Shown here in pieces: positions 16,788 through 26,263 of a stretch of 64,000 nt of DNA. Source of the DNA: Streptomyces scopuliridis RB72 (GTDB lineage Bacteria; Actinomycetota; Actinomycetes; Streptomycetales; Streptomycetaceae); NCBI RefSeq assembly GCF_000718095.1, contig NZ_JOEI01000004.1, forward strand, positions 169,888 through 233,887, given 5' to 3'. The translations under genes were made by a program, and so were the position numbers. The number at the start of each line of letters is the position of its first letter. Positions within the stretch are counted from its first letter, which is position 1. The notes under the pieces are model-generated. The model saw nothing but the letters and a program-made list of their open reading frames with translations. It did not search any database and had not been told where the DNA came from.

Positions 16788-17588
16788 TCAGCGTACGCGG
16801 GCGACTCCGGCGTAGATACCGCTGTCGAATCCGCCGCTCTCCTCTTCCGCCGGCGCGGCCGTGTCCTTGTACCAGTGAGGGGCCGTGACCAGGCCCGGCT
16901 CGGCGAGGTCCATGCCCTCGAAGAACCGCGTCACCCCCGCGCGGGTACGGAAGCCCAGCGTGATCCCACCCCGCTTGTACTGCGCGACCACCTGTTCCAC
17001 CAGATCGGGGTAGAGATCGGACGCCGCGTGCGAGAGCACCAGATAGCTGCCGCTGGGAAGGGCTTCCACCAGGGTGCCGACGATGTCGTACGGCTTCTCG
17101 TCCTCCGGGATGAAGTGCATGAGGGCGATGAGGGAGAGCGCGATCGGGCGGCTGAAATCCAGGAAACCTTGGGCATGTTCCAGGATCGCCCGCGGCTCGC
17201 GGACATCCGCCTGGATGTAGTCGGTGACGCCTTCCGGGGTGCTGATCAGCAGAGCCTCGGCGTGCCGCAGGACGATGGGATCGTTGTCGGTGTAGACGAC
17301 CCGGGCCTTCGGGTTGATCTCCTGGACGATCTGGTGCAGGTTCGGCTCGGTCGGGATGCCGGTGCCGATGTCGAGGAACTGGTCGATCCCGCTGAGCGCC
17401 AGCCAGGCGGTCGCGCGGCGCATGAAGGCACGGTTCTGCCGCGCGGCGGCCCTCGCCTCGACCGGCAGCTTCGCCCCCACCGCCTGGTCGACGGCGTAGT
17501 TGTCCTTGCCGCCGAGGAGATAGTCGTAGACACGTGCGGGATGGGGCTTGCTCGTGTCGATCTGGGGCTTGGGCATCTCGGCCGTCAT
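16788..17588 (-). CDS. SAM-dependent methyltransferase, DUF574 family
   Basis: A 266-residue protein started at ATG 17588 behind GGGAG; the longer upstream frame is a shadow. It opens with the family hallmark DTSKPHPARVYDYLLGGKDNY, followed by IDQFLDIGTGIPT (motif I of the SAM-binding fold) and VVYTDNDPIVL (motif II acidic residue). This is the S-adenosyl methyltransferase family PF04672, abundant in Streptomyces and mostly of unknown substrate. The gene stands alone between the permease and the divergent acidic-repeat gene. Confidence 0.9.
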   Translation of the reverse strand: MTAEMPKPQIDTSKPHPARVYDYLLGGKDNYAVDQAVGAKLPVEARAAARQNRAFMRRATAWLALSGIDQFLDIGTGIPTEPNLHQIVQEINPKARVVYTDNDPIVLRHAEALLISTPEGVTDYIQADVREPRAILEHAQGFLDFSRPIALSLIALMHFIPEDEKPYDIVGTLVEALPSGSYLVLSHAASDLYPDLVEQVVAQYKRGGITLGFRTRAGVTRFFEGMDLAEPGLVTAPHWYKDTAAPAEEESGGFDSGIYAGVARVR

Positions 17589-17816
17589 TGAACGCTCCCA
17601 TGGAGTGGAGGCGGGGAAAGAACCTGGTGAAGGAGACCGCAGCGCCGGGGTACCCGTTTCTGGTGATCCGGGTGGGGCGAGCGGTAACAGCGTATGTGAT
17701 GGCGGCAGTTGCTGTTCGAATGAGGTGCGTATGTGCGAGCGGCCGGATGTCGCGCGGCGGCGGCCGGACGCGAGCCGGGCTGGGCTCGCACAGGATTCTC
17801 GTCCATACTTCCGGAC

Positions 17817-18407
17817 GTGGAGCAGCGCATAGACTCGAATATCTGGCCCGAGCGTGCCGTCGGCAAAGACCCGGCGTACGTTCCCGGCCTCATGGTCCCC
17901 CGCCCCGTCGGCACAGCGGAGACGGACCCGGAGCAGGCGGAGACCGAGGAGCCGCGCGCGCCCGAAGGCGGCGCCCCCTCGGATGCCCTCCCGGAGGACG
18001 TTCCCGATGAGCCCGCCCCCTCCTCGGAGGACGCCCCCTCGGAGGATGACGCCGCCACCGACGCCCCCTCCGGAGAGGACGCCCCCTCCGGAGAGGACGC
18101 CGCCACCGACGACGCCCCCGCCAAGGACGGCCCCGTCTTCGAGGCCACCGACCGCCGTGGCGCGATCACCGCGGACAGCGAGGGCGTCCGGTTCCGGCTG
18201 GACGACCAGGAGGCCGACTTCTGGTGGGACGAGATCGGCGCGGTCGAGATCAAGACCCCTCGGTTCGGGCGCCGGTTCACCGTCACGGTGCACGTATCGG
18301 AGCGCCGCTGGTTCGACGCCGAGGTCGAGGCCGACACCAGGAGCCGTCTCAAGGAATGGACGGCGGAACTCGACGCCGTCCTGGACGCCTACTTCGAGGA
18401 ATCCTGA
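17817..18407 (+). CDS. Hypothetical protein with acidic repeats and a small C-terminal domain
   Basis: A 196-residue protein. GTG at 17817 is preferred because conserved-looking sequence (VEQRIDSNIWPERAVGKDPAY) begins there; there is no Shine-Dalgarno, so translation may be leaderless. Residues 35-105 are an Asp/Glu/Pro/Ala-rich low-complexity region containing short repeats of APSGED and EDAATD. The last 85 residues (ITADSEGVRFRLDDQEADFWWDEIGAVEI onward) look like a compact beta-rich, PH-like domain with conserved tryptophans. No function is recognised. The acidic tract could be a flexible linker or interaction region. Confidence 0.7.
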   Translation: MEQRIDSNIWPERAVGKDPAYVPGLMVPRPVGTAETDPEQAETEEPRAPEGGAPSDALPEDVPDEPAPSSEDAPSEDDAATDAPSGEDAPSGEDAATDDAPAKDGPVFEATDRRGAITADSEGVRFRLDDQEADFWWDEIGAVEIKTPRFGRRFTVTVHVSERRWFDAEVEADTRSRLKEWTAELDAVLDAYFEES

Positions 18408-18418
18408 GCGGTCGATCC

Positions 18419-18446
18419 GGTCCCGGCCGATCCGCCGGCCGGGACC
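18419..18446. terminator. Hairpin after the acidic-repeat gene
   Basis: A perfect 11-bp stem (GGTCCCGGCCG / CGGCCGGGACC) with a 6-nt loop, 12 bp after the plus-strand stop codon. Confidence 0.8.
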
Positions 18447-18478
18447 ATGAGGCCCGGCCGGCGAACGCCGGGCCTCAT
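18447..18478. terminator. Hairpin at the 3' end of the inositol operon
   Basis: A perfect 12-bp stem (ATGAGGCCCGGC / GCCGGGCCTCAT) directly abutting the previous hairpin and overlapping the stop codon of the last inositol gene. The two adjacent hairpins insulate convergent transcription units. Confidence 0.8.
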
Positions 18479-19341
18479 CGCACCAGCTCCTTCGTCACGC
18501 GCTCCAGCATGAAGGCCGACGAGTCCCTCGCCCGTTCCTCCCAGGCGAAGACGCACACCGTCGCGACCCCGTCGAACTCCAGCTCCCGCAGCGTGCCGAA
18601 GAAGGCGTTCCAGTCCACCTCGCCCTGTCCGATGTCCAGGTGCTGGTGGATACGGGCGGCCGTGCCCGGCGGGTTGAGGATGTAGCGCAGCCCCGAGGAA
18701 CCCTTGTGGTCGAACGTGTCGGCGATATGCAGGTGCTGGAGCTTGTCGCCCGCGTACCGCAGCATCTTCGCGATGTCCGCGCCCGGTTCGGCGCCGGAGA
18801 GATGGAAGCTGTGCGGGGCGCAGTACAGATAGTTGACGTACGGCTTGTTGACGGCGCGTACGAGATCGACCGCCGGGTTGTTCTCCTCGCAGAAGTCGTC
18901 CGGGTGCGCCTCCAGATTGAGCGCGATGCCCTCGCGTTCGAACTCCGGCAGCAGTTCCTCCATCGACCGCCAGAACGCGGCCTCGCTCCGCTCCGCCTGC
19001 TCGGGGCGGCCGTTGAACTCCGAGTTCATCAGCGTGCAGCCGAGCCGCGCGGTGATCTCGATCATCCGCCGCCAGTAGCGCACGGCGGTCTGCCGTTCGC
19101 TCTCGTCCGGGCTCGACCACTTGTAGAGCGGGAGGACGCTGGAGAGCTGGACGCCGGTCTCGTCCAGCGCCCGTTTCAGCTCCGCCACCCGCTCGTCGTC
19201 GGCGCGCGGGTGGCGGAAGAACGGCATGAAGTCGTCGCGCGGGGACAGCTCGATATACCCGTAACCGAGGTCGGCGACCGTGCGCACCATCTCCCTGATC
19301 GGCAGCGCGCGGAACATGTACGGGTCGAGGGCGATCTTCAC
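18475..19341 (-). CDS. Sugar phosphate isomerase/epimerase (IolH/IolI-like TIM barrel)
   Basis: A 288-residue AP-endonuclease-2-fold protein. The start is GTG 19341, preceded by GGAGGAG and overlapping the iolG stop as GTGA. Metal-binding motifs of the fold are present: [17 protein letters not shown] and [14 protein letters not shown]. It is the last gene of the inositol operon, so it probably isomerises or epimerises an inosose intermediate, as IolI/IolH-type proteins do. The exact reaction is inferred from context. Confidence 0.85.
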   Translation of the reverse strand: MKIALDPYMFRALPIREMVRTVADLGYGYIELSPRDDFMPFFRHPRADDERVAELKRALDETGVQLSSVLPLYKWSSPDESERQTAVRYWRRMIEITARLGCTLMNSEFNGRPEQAERSEAAFWRSMEELLPEFEREGIALNLEAHPDDFCEENNPAVDLVRAVNKPYVNYLYCAPHSFHLSGAEPGADIAKMLRYAGDKLQHLHIADTFDHKGSSGLRYILNPPGTAARIHQHLDIGQGEVDWNAFFGTLRELEFDGVATVCVFAWEERARDSSAFMLERVTKELVR

Positions 19342-20360
19342 CGGGACGCTCCTCCGTAGAAGGCGGGACGCTCCTTCAGGGCGTCGACGTGCACGATCTC
19401 GCCCGACTCCAGGGCCTGGACCAGCGCGTCCGTGATGACGGTCGCGGCGTAACCATCCCAGGCGGAGGGCCCGGTGGGCTCGGTGCCCGCCGCGACCGTT
19501 TCGGCCCACTCGCGGAATTCGGTGTCGAAGGCGTTCTCGAAGCGGCCCTTCCAGTCCTGGAGGACGGCGGTCGAGTGCCGGCCGGCGCTCCGTACCGCCA
19601 CACCGGCCGGGTCGGGCAGCCGGACGAGGCCCTCCTCGCCGACGGTCTCGCACTGGATGTCGTAGCCGTACTGGCAGTTGACGAACACCTCCAGGTCGAT
19701 CCTGACCCCCTCGGCAGTCTCGAAGAGCATGATCTGCGGGTCCTGGAGATGCGCGTACCGCTTGCTCGTCCGCCGGGGCCTGAGCACCTGTACGGTGCGG
19801 ATCTCGTCGTCCAGCAGCCAGCGCAGTACGTCGATCTCATGGACCGCCGTGTCCTGGGCGGCCATCGCGGAGGTGTACGACTCGGGCACGGTCGCGTTGC
19901 GGTGGGCGCAGTGCACCATCAGCGGCGCGCCGATCGCGCCCGACGTGATGACCTGCCGCATCTCGCGGTAGCCGGCGTCGTACCGGCGCATGAAGCCGAC
20001 CTGGACCAGCCGGGAGCCGTGCGCGGTCTCGGCGGAGACGATCTTGAGACAGTCCTCGGCGGTGGTGGCGAGCGGCTTCTCGCAGAAGACCGGCTTGCCG
20101 GCGGCGATGGCGGCGAGGACATGCTCGGCGTGGGTCGGGCCCCAGGAGGTGACGACGACGGCGTCGACATCGGCCGCGTCGATCACCGCGCCACCGGTGG
20201 GCAGGGCGCGGGCGCCGACGGACGCGGCGACCTCCTCGGCCCGCGCGGTGTCGAGGTCGCACACCGCCGTGACCTCGGTACCGGTGATCACATGGGTGAG
20301 ACGACGGATATGGTCCTGGCCGATCATGCCGGTGCCGATCACACCGATACGCACAGTCAT
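19338..20360 (-). CDS. iolG: Inositol 2-dehydrogenase, Gfo/Idh/MocA family
   Basis: A 340-residue oxidoreductase. It has an N-terminal NAD-binding Rossmann motif ([13 protein letters not shown]), the family signature CEKPL at about residue 95, and catalytic Asp/His in [15 protein letters not shown]. It oxidises myo-inositol to 2-keto-myo-inositol (scyllo-inosose) with NAD, the first step of the pathway. It lies 19 bp downstream of the transporter and overlaps the next gene by 4 bp. Context with iolB, iolC and iolD makes the inositol assignment strong; other iolG-like paralogues act on scyllo-inositol. Confidence 0.9.
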   Translation of the reverse strand: MTVRIGVIGTGMIGQDHIRRLTHVITGTEVTAVCDLDTARAEEVAASVGARALPTGGAVIDAADVDAVVVTSWGPTHAEHVLAAIAAGKPVFCEKPLATTAEDCLKIVSAETAHGSRLVQVGFMRRYDAGYREMRQVITSGAIGAPLMVHCAHRNATVPESYTSAMAAQDTAVHEIDVLRWLLDDEIRTVQVLRPRRTSKRYAHLQDPQIMLFETAEGVRIDLEVFVNCQYGYDIQCETVGEEGLVRLPDPAGVAVRSAGRHSTAVLQDWKGRFENAFDTEFREWAETVAAGTEPTGPSAWDGYAATVITDALVQALESGEIVHVDALKERPAFYGGASR

Positions 20361-20379
20361 GGGGGATTCCCTTTCGGGC

Positions 20380-21846
20380 TCAGCCGGCCGGAGCCGGGTC
20401 GGAAGGCCGGGTGTAGCGGGCCTGAAGCTCGGTCTGGAGCGATTCGAGCGACCGGCCGCGGGTCTCCGGTACGTGCAGTTTCACGAAGGTGACCGCGCCG
20501 ATACCGAGGACCGCGAAGACGAAGAACGTGGCGGAGATACCGATGCCGTCGACCAGGACGGGGAAGGTCAGTCCGATCGCGAAGTTGACCATCCACAGCA
20601 CCACGGCGCAGACGCCCATCCCGAAGCCCCGCATCCGCATCGGGAAGATCTCCGCGAGCATCAGCCAGGTGACCGGCGAGATCGCGCCCTGCTGGAAGGC
20701 GAGGAAGGTGACGGTCATGGCGAGTACGGCGTACGCGCGCGGTGTCCCCTCGGGCAGCGCGACCGAGAAGACACCGATCATCAGCAGCGCGCCGGTAGTG
20801 CCCAGCTGCCCGATCATCAGCATCGGCCGGCGGTCCATCCGGCCGAGCAGCCAGATACCGAGGAGGGTGGCGAGCACCGAGATCACACCGTTGGCTATGT
20901 TCGCGGTGAGCGCGCTGTCCGAGGTGAACCCGGCGTCGGTGAGGATCTGGGTGCCGTAGTACATGATCGTGTTGACACCGGTCACCTGCTGGCAGATGGC
21001 GATGCCGACCCCGACGAACACCAGCCGCCGGATCCAGGGGACGGTCCGCAGATCCGCCCAGCCGCCCGCCTTCGACCGCTCGTCGGCCACCGCGAGTCCG
21101 GTGACCTCCCGTAGCTCGGCCTCGGCGCGCCGCTCCGATCTGACCTGCTTCAGCACGGCGAGCGCCTCGGCGTACCGGGTCTGCGAGGCCAGCCAGCGCG
21201 GGCTCTCCGGCATGACCAGCATGCCGAACCAGAGCACCACGGCCGGCAGGGTCGCGATCACCAGCATCCAGCGCCAGATCCCGCCGCTCTCGCCGCCGAA
21301 CCCGGCGATGACCGCGTTGAAGGTGAAGGCGGCCAGCTGACCCGTAACGATCATGAGCTCGTTACGGGTGACCAGACCGCCGCGCTTCTCGGCGGGGGAG
21401 ATCTCCGCGAGATAGACGGGTACGGTCACCGACGCACCGCCGACGGCGAGACCGAGCACGAACCGGGCCACCACCATGACCTCGGTGTTCGGGGCGAGCG
21501 TGCAGCCGAGCGCCCCGAAGAAGAAGATCAGCGCCAGCATCAGGATGTTCTTGCGCCGGCCGCGCCGGTCGGAGAGCCGGCCCCCGAACAGGGCGCCGAG
21601 TGCCGCGCCGAACAGCAGCGAGCTGGTGACCAGACCCTCGGTGAACGGGCTCAGCCCGAGGTCGTCCTTCATATACGGCAGCGCGCCGTTGATCACTCCG
21701 GTGTCATAACCGAAGAGCAGTCCGCCGAAGGTGGCGATGAGGGTGACCACCCGCAGCCTGCGCCTGACAGGGGGCGGGGGATCGTCCGTCAGCGCGGCGG
21801 GCGATGACTCGGTGCCCGCGGTCGCGTCGTCCTTGACGTCCGTCAT
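20380..21846 (-). CDS. MFS sugar/inositol transporter, sugar-porter family
   Basis: A 488-residue transporter of twelve helices, started at ATG 21846 behind GGGGAGG. Sugar-porter signatures are clear: [24 protein letters not shown] between helices 2 and 3, PESPRWL before the central loop, [13 protein letters not shown] in helix 7 and [10 protein letters not shown] after helix 12. It is located inside the inositol operon and is therefore the likely proton-coupled myo-inositol importer, comparable to IolT of Bacillus and Corynebacterium. Confidence 0.9.
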   Translation of the reverse strand: MTDVKDDATAGTESSPAALTDDPPPPVRRRLRVVTLIATFGGLLFGYDTGVINGALPYMKDDLGLSPFTEGLVTSSLLFGAALGALFGGRLSDRRGRRKNILMLALIFFFGALGCTLAPNTEVMVVARFVLGLAVGGASVTVPVYLAEISPAEKRGGLVTRNELMIVTGQLAAFTFNAVIAGFGGESGGIWRWMLVIATLPAVVLWFGMLVMPESPRWLASQTRYAEALAVLKQVRSERRAEAELREVTGLAVADERSKAGGWADLRTVPWIRRLVFVGVGIAICQQVTGVNTIMYYGTQILTDAGFTSDSALTANIANGVISVLATLLGIWLLGRMDRRPMLMIGQLGTTGALLMIGVFSVALPEGTPRAYAVLAMTVTFLAFQQGAISPVTWLMLAEIFPMRMRGFGMGVCAVVLWMVNFAIGLTFPVLVDGIGISATFFVFAVLGIGAVTFVKLHVPETRGRSLESLQTELQARYTRPSDPAPAG

Positions 21847-21859
21847 GGCAGCCTCCCCT

Positions 21860-22807
21860 TTACCGGGTGAGTGGGCGTCGGGTACGGGTGAGGCCGCTCT
21901 CTGCCAGGACCGCGCGCGTATGCACGGCGATCGGCAGCGGAACGTCCGGAGCACAGGGGTAGAGGTCCTGCTCGACGATCACGAACAGCTCCGCGTCCAG
22001 CCGGGACAGCTCGGCGACCACCTCGCCGGGCTCGGGCACCCCGGCCGGCGGCGCGACACAGACGCCGCGCTTGACGGCCTCGCCGAAGGAAAGGTTCTCC
22101 TGGGCTACCTGGGCCAGGACCGCGGGATCCATCTGCTTAATGTGGACATAGCCGACACGTTCGCCGAATCGCCGGATCAGGTCAAGGTTGTCGCCGCCGC
22201 CATAGGCCACATGACCGGTGTCCAGGCAGAGGTTGGCGTACCGGGGGTCGGACTCGTTGAGGAAGCGCTCGATCTCCGGCTGCGTCTGGATATGGCTGTC
22301 GGCGTGCGGGTGGAGGACCAGCCGTATGTCGTACTCATCGAGCAGGATCCTGCCCAGCTCATCGGCGGCCCGGCCGAAACCGGCCCACTGTTCGGCGGTC
22401 AGCTCGGGGCTCTCGGTGAAGGCGCCGGTCTTCTCGTCCCGGTACATCGGGGGGATGAAGACCAGGTGATGGGCGCCGGCCGCGGCCGTGAGCTTCGCGA
22501 CGGGCAGTACGTCGGCGAGCATCGTGTCCCACTGCTCGGGACGGTGCAGCGCGCCGAAGGTGGTGCCGCCGGAGACCTTGAGGCCACGGACGGCCAGTTC
22601 CTCGGCGAGCCGCTCGGGCTCGGTCGGCAGATAGCCGTACGGCCCCAGTTCTAGCCACTCGTAACCGGCCTCGACCAGCTCGTCGAGGAAGCGGGTGTAG
22701 GGGACCTGCTGGTCGTCCTCGGGGAACCAGACGCCCCAGGAGTCGGGTGCGGAACCGAGGCAGAGGTTGCCCACGGTCGTACGGGGAGAAGCTGACGTCT
22801 TTGTCAT
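21860..22807 (-). CDS. iolE: Inosose dehydratase-like TIM-barrel protein
   Basis: A 315-residue protein whose opening (GSAPDSWGVWFPEDDQQVPY...EAGYEWLELGPYGYLP) resembles IolE-type 2-keto-myo-inositol dehydratases. AP-endonuclease-2-fold metal motifs include LHPHADSHIQT, CLDTGHVAYGGGD and GYVHIKQMD. It should dehydrate scyllo-inosose to 3D-(3,5/4)-trihydroxycyclohexane-1,2-dione, the substrate of IolD. The start at ATG 22807 was taken because homology begins shortly after it. The IolE call over IolH rests on the N-terminal motif and on the second TIM-barrel gene already present at the operon end. Confidence 0.8.
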   Translation of the reverse strand: MTKTSASPRTTVGNLCLGSAPDSWGVWFPEDDQQVPYTRFLDELVEAGYEWLELGPYGYLPTEPERLAEELAVRGLKVSGGTTFGALHRPEQWDTMLADVLPVAKLTAAAGAHHLVFIPPMYRDEKTGAFTESPELTAEQWAGFGRAADELGRILLDEYDIRLVLHPHADSHIQTQPEIERFLNESDPRYANLCLDTGHVAYGGGDNLDLIRRFGERVGYVHIKQMDPAVLAQVAQENLSFGEAVKRGVCVAPPAGVPEPGEVVAELSRLDAELFVIVEQDLYPCAPDVPLPIAVHTRAVLAESGLTRTRRPLTR

Positions 22808-22869
22808 CGATGCGGCTCTTCTCGGCGAAGGGGGAAAGGGGGAGGACGTGGGGGAGTGAGCGAGGGGGC

Positions 22870-24366
22870 TCAGTCGGAGGTGGGGAAACTGAATCCGGCC
22901 GCGGTCTGGCGCTCCTGGTGCGGCCAGCGCGTGGTGACGACCTTGGCGCGGGTGTAGAAGCGGATGCCCTCGGGCCCGTGGACGGGGCTGTCGCCGATGA
23001 GTGAGTCCTTCCATCCGCCGAAGGAGTAGTACGACATCGGCACCGGGACGGGGACGTTGACGCCGATCATGCCGACCGTGACCTTGCGCTGGAAATGCCG
23101 CGCGGTCCCGCCGTCGGAGGTGAAGACGGCGGTGCCGTTGCCGTACGGATTGGCGTTGATCAGCGCGATCGCCTCGTCGACGGTGCCGACCCGTACGACG
23201 GCGAGCACCGGCCCGAAGATCTCCTCGCGATAGGCGTCCATCCCGGTGGTGACGCGGTCGAGGAGGGACGGGCCGACGAAGAAGCCGTCCTCGTGGCCCT
23301 CGACCTTGAGTCCCCGGCCGTCCACCACCACCGTCGCGCCCTGCGCGGCTCCGGAGGCGACCGCGCCGGTGACCCGCTCCTGGGCGGCGGCCGTGACCAG
23401 CGGGCCCATCTCGCTCGTCGGATCGTCGCCCGGCCCGACCTTGATCGCGCGGGCCTTGCGCTCCAGGATCTCCACCAGCGGGTCGGCGGCGGAGCCCACC
23501 GCGACCGCGACGGAGATCGCCATGCAGCGCTCGCCGGCCGAACCGTAGGCGGCGGCGATCAGATGCCTGGCCGCGAAGTCGAGATCGGCGTCGGGCATCA
23601 CCACAGCGTGGTTCTTGGCGCCGCCGAGGGCCTGGACGCGCTTGCCATGCGCGGTCCCGCGCTCGTGCACGTACGTGGCGATGGGCGTCGAGCCGACGAA
23701 GGAGACGGCCGCGATGCCGGAGTGGTCCAGGATCGCGTCGACGGCGGTCTTGTCGCCGTGGACGACATTGAAGACACCGTCCGGCAGCCCCGCCTCCTGG
23801 TAGAGCCGGGCGACGAGGTTCGCGGCCGACGGATCGCGCTCGCTGGGCTTGAGGACGAAGGTGTTGCCGGTGGCGATGGCGACCGGATGCATCCACAGCG
23901 GCACCATCGCCGGGAAGTTGAACGGGGTGATGCCCGCGCACACCCCCAGCGGCTGGCGGAAGTTGTGCACATCCACGCCGGTGGAGACCTGGTCGGAGAA
24001 GGAGCCCTTGAGGATGTCGCCGAGGCCGCAGACGTACTCGACGACCTCCCGGCCGCGCACGATCTCGCCGCGCGCGTCGTCCACGACCTTGCCGTGCTCG
24101 GCGGAGATGATCCGGGCCAGCTCGTCCTCGTGCCGTACCAGCAGCTCACGGAAGGCGAACATCACCTTGATCCGCTGTGAGAGCGAGGTCTCGCTCCATG
24201 ACTCGAAGGCGTGGGCGGCGGCGGCGACCGCCGCGTCCACGTCCGACGGTCCGGCGAGCCGCACGCGGGTGGACGGGGCGCCGGTGGCGGGGTTGAAGAC
24301 CGGGGCGGTACGGGAGGACGCGCCCGCGGTGGCCGCCCCATTGATCCAGTGCTCGATGGTGCTCAT
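22870..24366 (-). CDS. mmsA: CoA-acylating methylmalonate-semialdehyde dehydrogenase
   Basis: A 498-residue aldehyde dehydrogenase with ATG 24366 behind GAGGAA. It has the ALDH core motifs: NFPAMVPLWM, VLKPSERDPSAA, FVGSTPIATYV and the nucleophilic cysteine in GSAGERCMAIS, together with the MMSDH-specific FGGWKDSLIGD near the C-terminus. It converts malonate semialdehyde (or methylmalonate semialdehyde) to acetyl-CoA (propionyl-CoA). In the inositol pathway this is the IolA step that ends the route. Its place between iolD and iolE supports that role. Confidence 0.92.
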   Translation of the reverse strand: MSTIEHWINGAATAGASSRTAPVFNPATGAPSTRVRLAGPSDVDAAVAAAAHAFESWSETSLSQRIKVMFAFRELLVRHEDELARIISAEHGKVVDDARGEIVRGREVVEYVCGLGDILKGSFSDQVSTGVDVHNFRQPLGVCAGITPFNFPAMVPLWMHPVAIATGNTFVLKPSERDPSAANLVARLYQEAGLPDGVFNVVHGDKTAVDAILDHSGIAAVSFVGSTPIATYVHERGTAHGKRVQALGGAKNHAVVMPDADLDFAARHLIAAAYGSAGERCMAISVAVAVGSAADPLVEILERKARAIKVGPGDDPTSEMGPLVTAAAQERVTGAVASGAAQGATVVVDGRGLKVEGHEDGFFVGPSLLDRVTTGMDAYREEIFGPVLAVVRVGTVDEAIALINANPYGNGTAVFTSDGGTARHFQRKVTVGMIGVNVPVPVPMSYYSFGGWKDSLIGDSPVHGPEGIRFYTRAKVVTTRWPHQERQTAAGFSFPTSD

Positions 24367-24385
24367 ATGACGATTCCTCAGATCC

Positions 24386-26263
24386 TCAGAGGTAGTGGCG
24401 CTGGGAGCGCTTGGCCGCGGCGTAGGTCTCGTACGCCCGCCGGGTGGACTCGATCGCGGAGACCTGGCTGACGGGCACGTCCCACCAGCCGCTGCCGGGC
24501 GGATTCGGCCCGTACAGATCGGTCTCGACATGGACGACCGTCGTACGGTCGGACGCCCTGGCCTTCGCCATCGCGCCGGTGAACTCCTCGACGGTGGACG
24601 CGGAGAGGACATCGGCGCCGAGCGAGGCGGCGTTGGCGGCCAGATCGACCGGCAGGACCTCGCCGTCGAGCTGACCGCTCTCCCGGTCGCGGAAGCGGTA
24701 GCGGGTCCCGAAGCGCTGTGAGCCGAGCGACTCCGACAGCGCGCCGATGGAGGCGAAGCCATGGTTCTGGACGAGCACGATGATGACCTTGATGCCCTCG
24801 GAGACCATGGTCACGATCTCCTGGGCCATCATCAGATACGAGCCGTCGCCGACCAGGACGACGACCTCGCGGCCCGGCTCCGCCATCTTCACACCGAGCC
24901 CGGCGGCCACCTCGTACCCCATGCAGGAGTACGCGTACTCCACGTGGTACGCCTTCGGATCGCGGGCACGCCACAGCATCTGGAGATCGCCCGGCAGGGA
25001 GCCGGCCGCGTTGATCACCACATCCCGGTCGTCCAGCGAGCGGCGCAGCGCGCCCAGGATCTCGGTCTGCGCGGGCAGCGGACCATGGCCGGGGGCGAAG
25101 CACTCCTCCTCGGTACGCCGCCACGCGGCCGACAGCTCCAGCACCCGCTGCCGGTAGCCGCCGTCGGCCTTCCAGCCGGCCAACTCCCGCTCCAGCGCCT
25201 GGAGTCCGAGCAGGGCATCGGCGACCAGCGGCTCGGCGGAGTGCTTCACCGCGTCCAGCCGGGCGACATTGAGATTGATGAACCGCACCCCGGGATCGCC
25301 GAAGACGGTGTGGCTGGCGGTGGTGAAGTCGCTGTAGCGGGTGCCCACGCCGAGGACGACATCAGCCTCGGCCGCGAGCGCGTTGGCCGCCGCCGTACCG
25401 GTCGAGCCGATGCCGCCGACCGCGCACGGATGGTCCCAGGGCAGCGCGCCCTTGCCCGCGTGGGTGTCCGCGACGGGGATACCGGCCGTCTCGGCGAACG
25501 ACCGCAGCTGGTTCTCGGCGCCGGAGTAGACGACACCCCCGCCCGCGACGATCAGCGGCCGCCTCGCCGTACGCAGCAGCTGGGCCGCCCGCTCCAGGGC
25601 CGCGGGCTCGGGCACCGGCCGGCCGATGTGCCAGACCCGGCGCCGGAAGAACGCCACCGGCCAGTCGTACGCCTCGGCCTGGACGTCCTGCGGCAGACAG
25701 AGCGTCACCGCGCCGGTCTCGACCGGGTCGGTCAGCACCCGCATCGCGGCGAGCGCGGCCGGGATCAGCTGCTCGGGCCGGGTGATCCGGTCGAAGTACT
25801 TGGACACCGGACGGAACGCGTCGTTGACGGTGACATCCCCGCCGCGGGTGTCCTCCAGCTGCTGGAGCACGGGGTCGGCGGCGCGGGTCGCGAACATGTC
25901 GCTGGGCAGCAGCAGGACCGGCAGCCGGTTGGTGGTGGCCAGCGCGGCGCCCGTGATCATGTTCGTCGAGCCGGGCCCGGTGGAGGCGGTGCAGGCGTAC
26001 GCGGAGAGCCGGTCCCGCATCTTGGCGAAGGCCACGGACGCGTGCACCATGCCCTGCTCGTTACGGGCCAGGTAGTACGGCAGATCCACCTCGCCGGTAC
26101 GGGCCGCCTGGAGCAGCGCCTGTCCGACCCCCGCCACATTGCCGTGCCCGAAGATGCCCCAGACGCCGGGGACGAGCCGCTGTTCCCGGCCGTCGCGCTC
26201 GCTGTACTGATGCGCGAGGAACCGTACGAGGGCCTGCGCGGTGGTGAGCCGTACGGTCTCCAT
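24386..26263 (-). CDS. iolD: 3D-(3,5/4)-trihydroxycyclohexane-1,2-dione acylhydrolase
   Basis: A 625-residue thiamine-diphosphate enzyme. The ThDP motif VLVGDGSYLMMAQEIVTMVSEGIKVIIVLVQN (split here by family convention: GDGS... to ...QN) lies at about residues 440-470, and the catalytic-glutamate region is YYLARNEQGMVH. It cleaves the cyclic dione ring to 5-deoxy-glucuronate. I chose ATG 26263 over the adjacent GTG 26266 because AAGGAG is then well spaced. The start overlaps the iolB stop by one base (TGATG). Confidence 0.94.
   Translation of the reverse strand: METVRLTTAQALVRFLAHQYSERDGREQRLVPGVWGIFGHGNVAGVGQALLQAARTGEVDLPYYLARNEQGMVHASVAFAKMRDRLSAYACTASTGPGSTNMITGAALATTNRLPVLLLPSDMFATRAADPVLQQLEDTRGGDVTVNDAFRPVSKYFDRITRPEQLIPAALAAMRVLTDPVETGAVTLCLPQDVQAEAYDWPVAFFRRRVWHIGRPVPEPAALERAAQLLRTARRPLIVAGGGVVYSGAENQLRSFAETAGIPVADTHAGKGALPWDHPCAVGGIGSTGTAAANALAAEADVVLGVGTRYSDFTTASHTVFGDPGVRFINLNVARLDAVKHSAEPLVADALLGLQALERELAGWKADGGYRQRVLELSAAWRRTEEECFAPGHGPLPAQTEILGALRRSLDDRDVVINAAGSLPGDLQMLWRARDPKAYHVEYAYSCMGYEVAAGLGVKMAEPGREVVVLVGDGSYLMMAQEIVTMVSEGIKVIIVLVQNHGFASIGALSESLGSQRFGTRYRFRDRESGQLDGEVLPVDLAANAASLGADVLSASTVEEFTGAMAKARASDRTTVVHVETDLYGPNPPGSGWWDVPVSQVSAIESTRRAYETYAAAKRSQRHYL

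Noticed and set aside
17588..17601. TTGAACGCTCCCAT resembling the LacI operator at 41970
   Set aside because: It overlaps the ribosome-binding site and start of the methyltransferase gene, is not palindromic enough, and has no LacI-related context.
16788..18293. A 501-codon minus-strand frame extending the methyltransferase N-terminus
   Set aside because: The extra 235 residues are antisense to the acidic-repeat gene; the true start at 17588 has a ribosome-binding site and the family's N-terminal motif.
21860..23941. A 693-codon frame apparently fusing the dehydrogenase region and the IolE-like gene
   Set aside because: The N-terminal half is a shadow frame of mmsA; the IolE-like protein begins at 22807 where homology starts.
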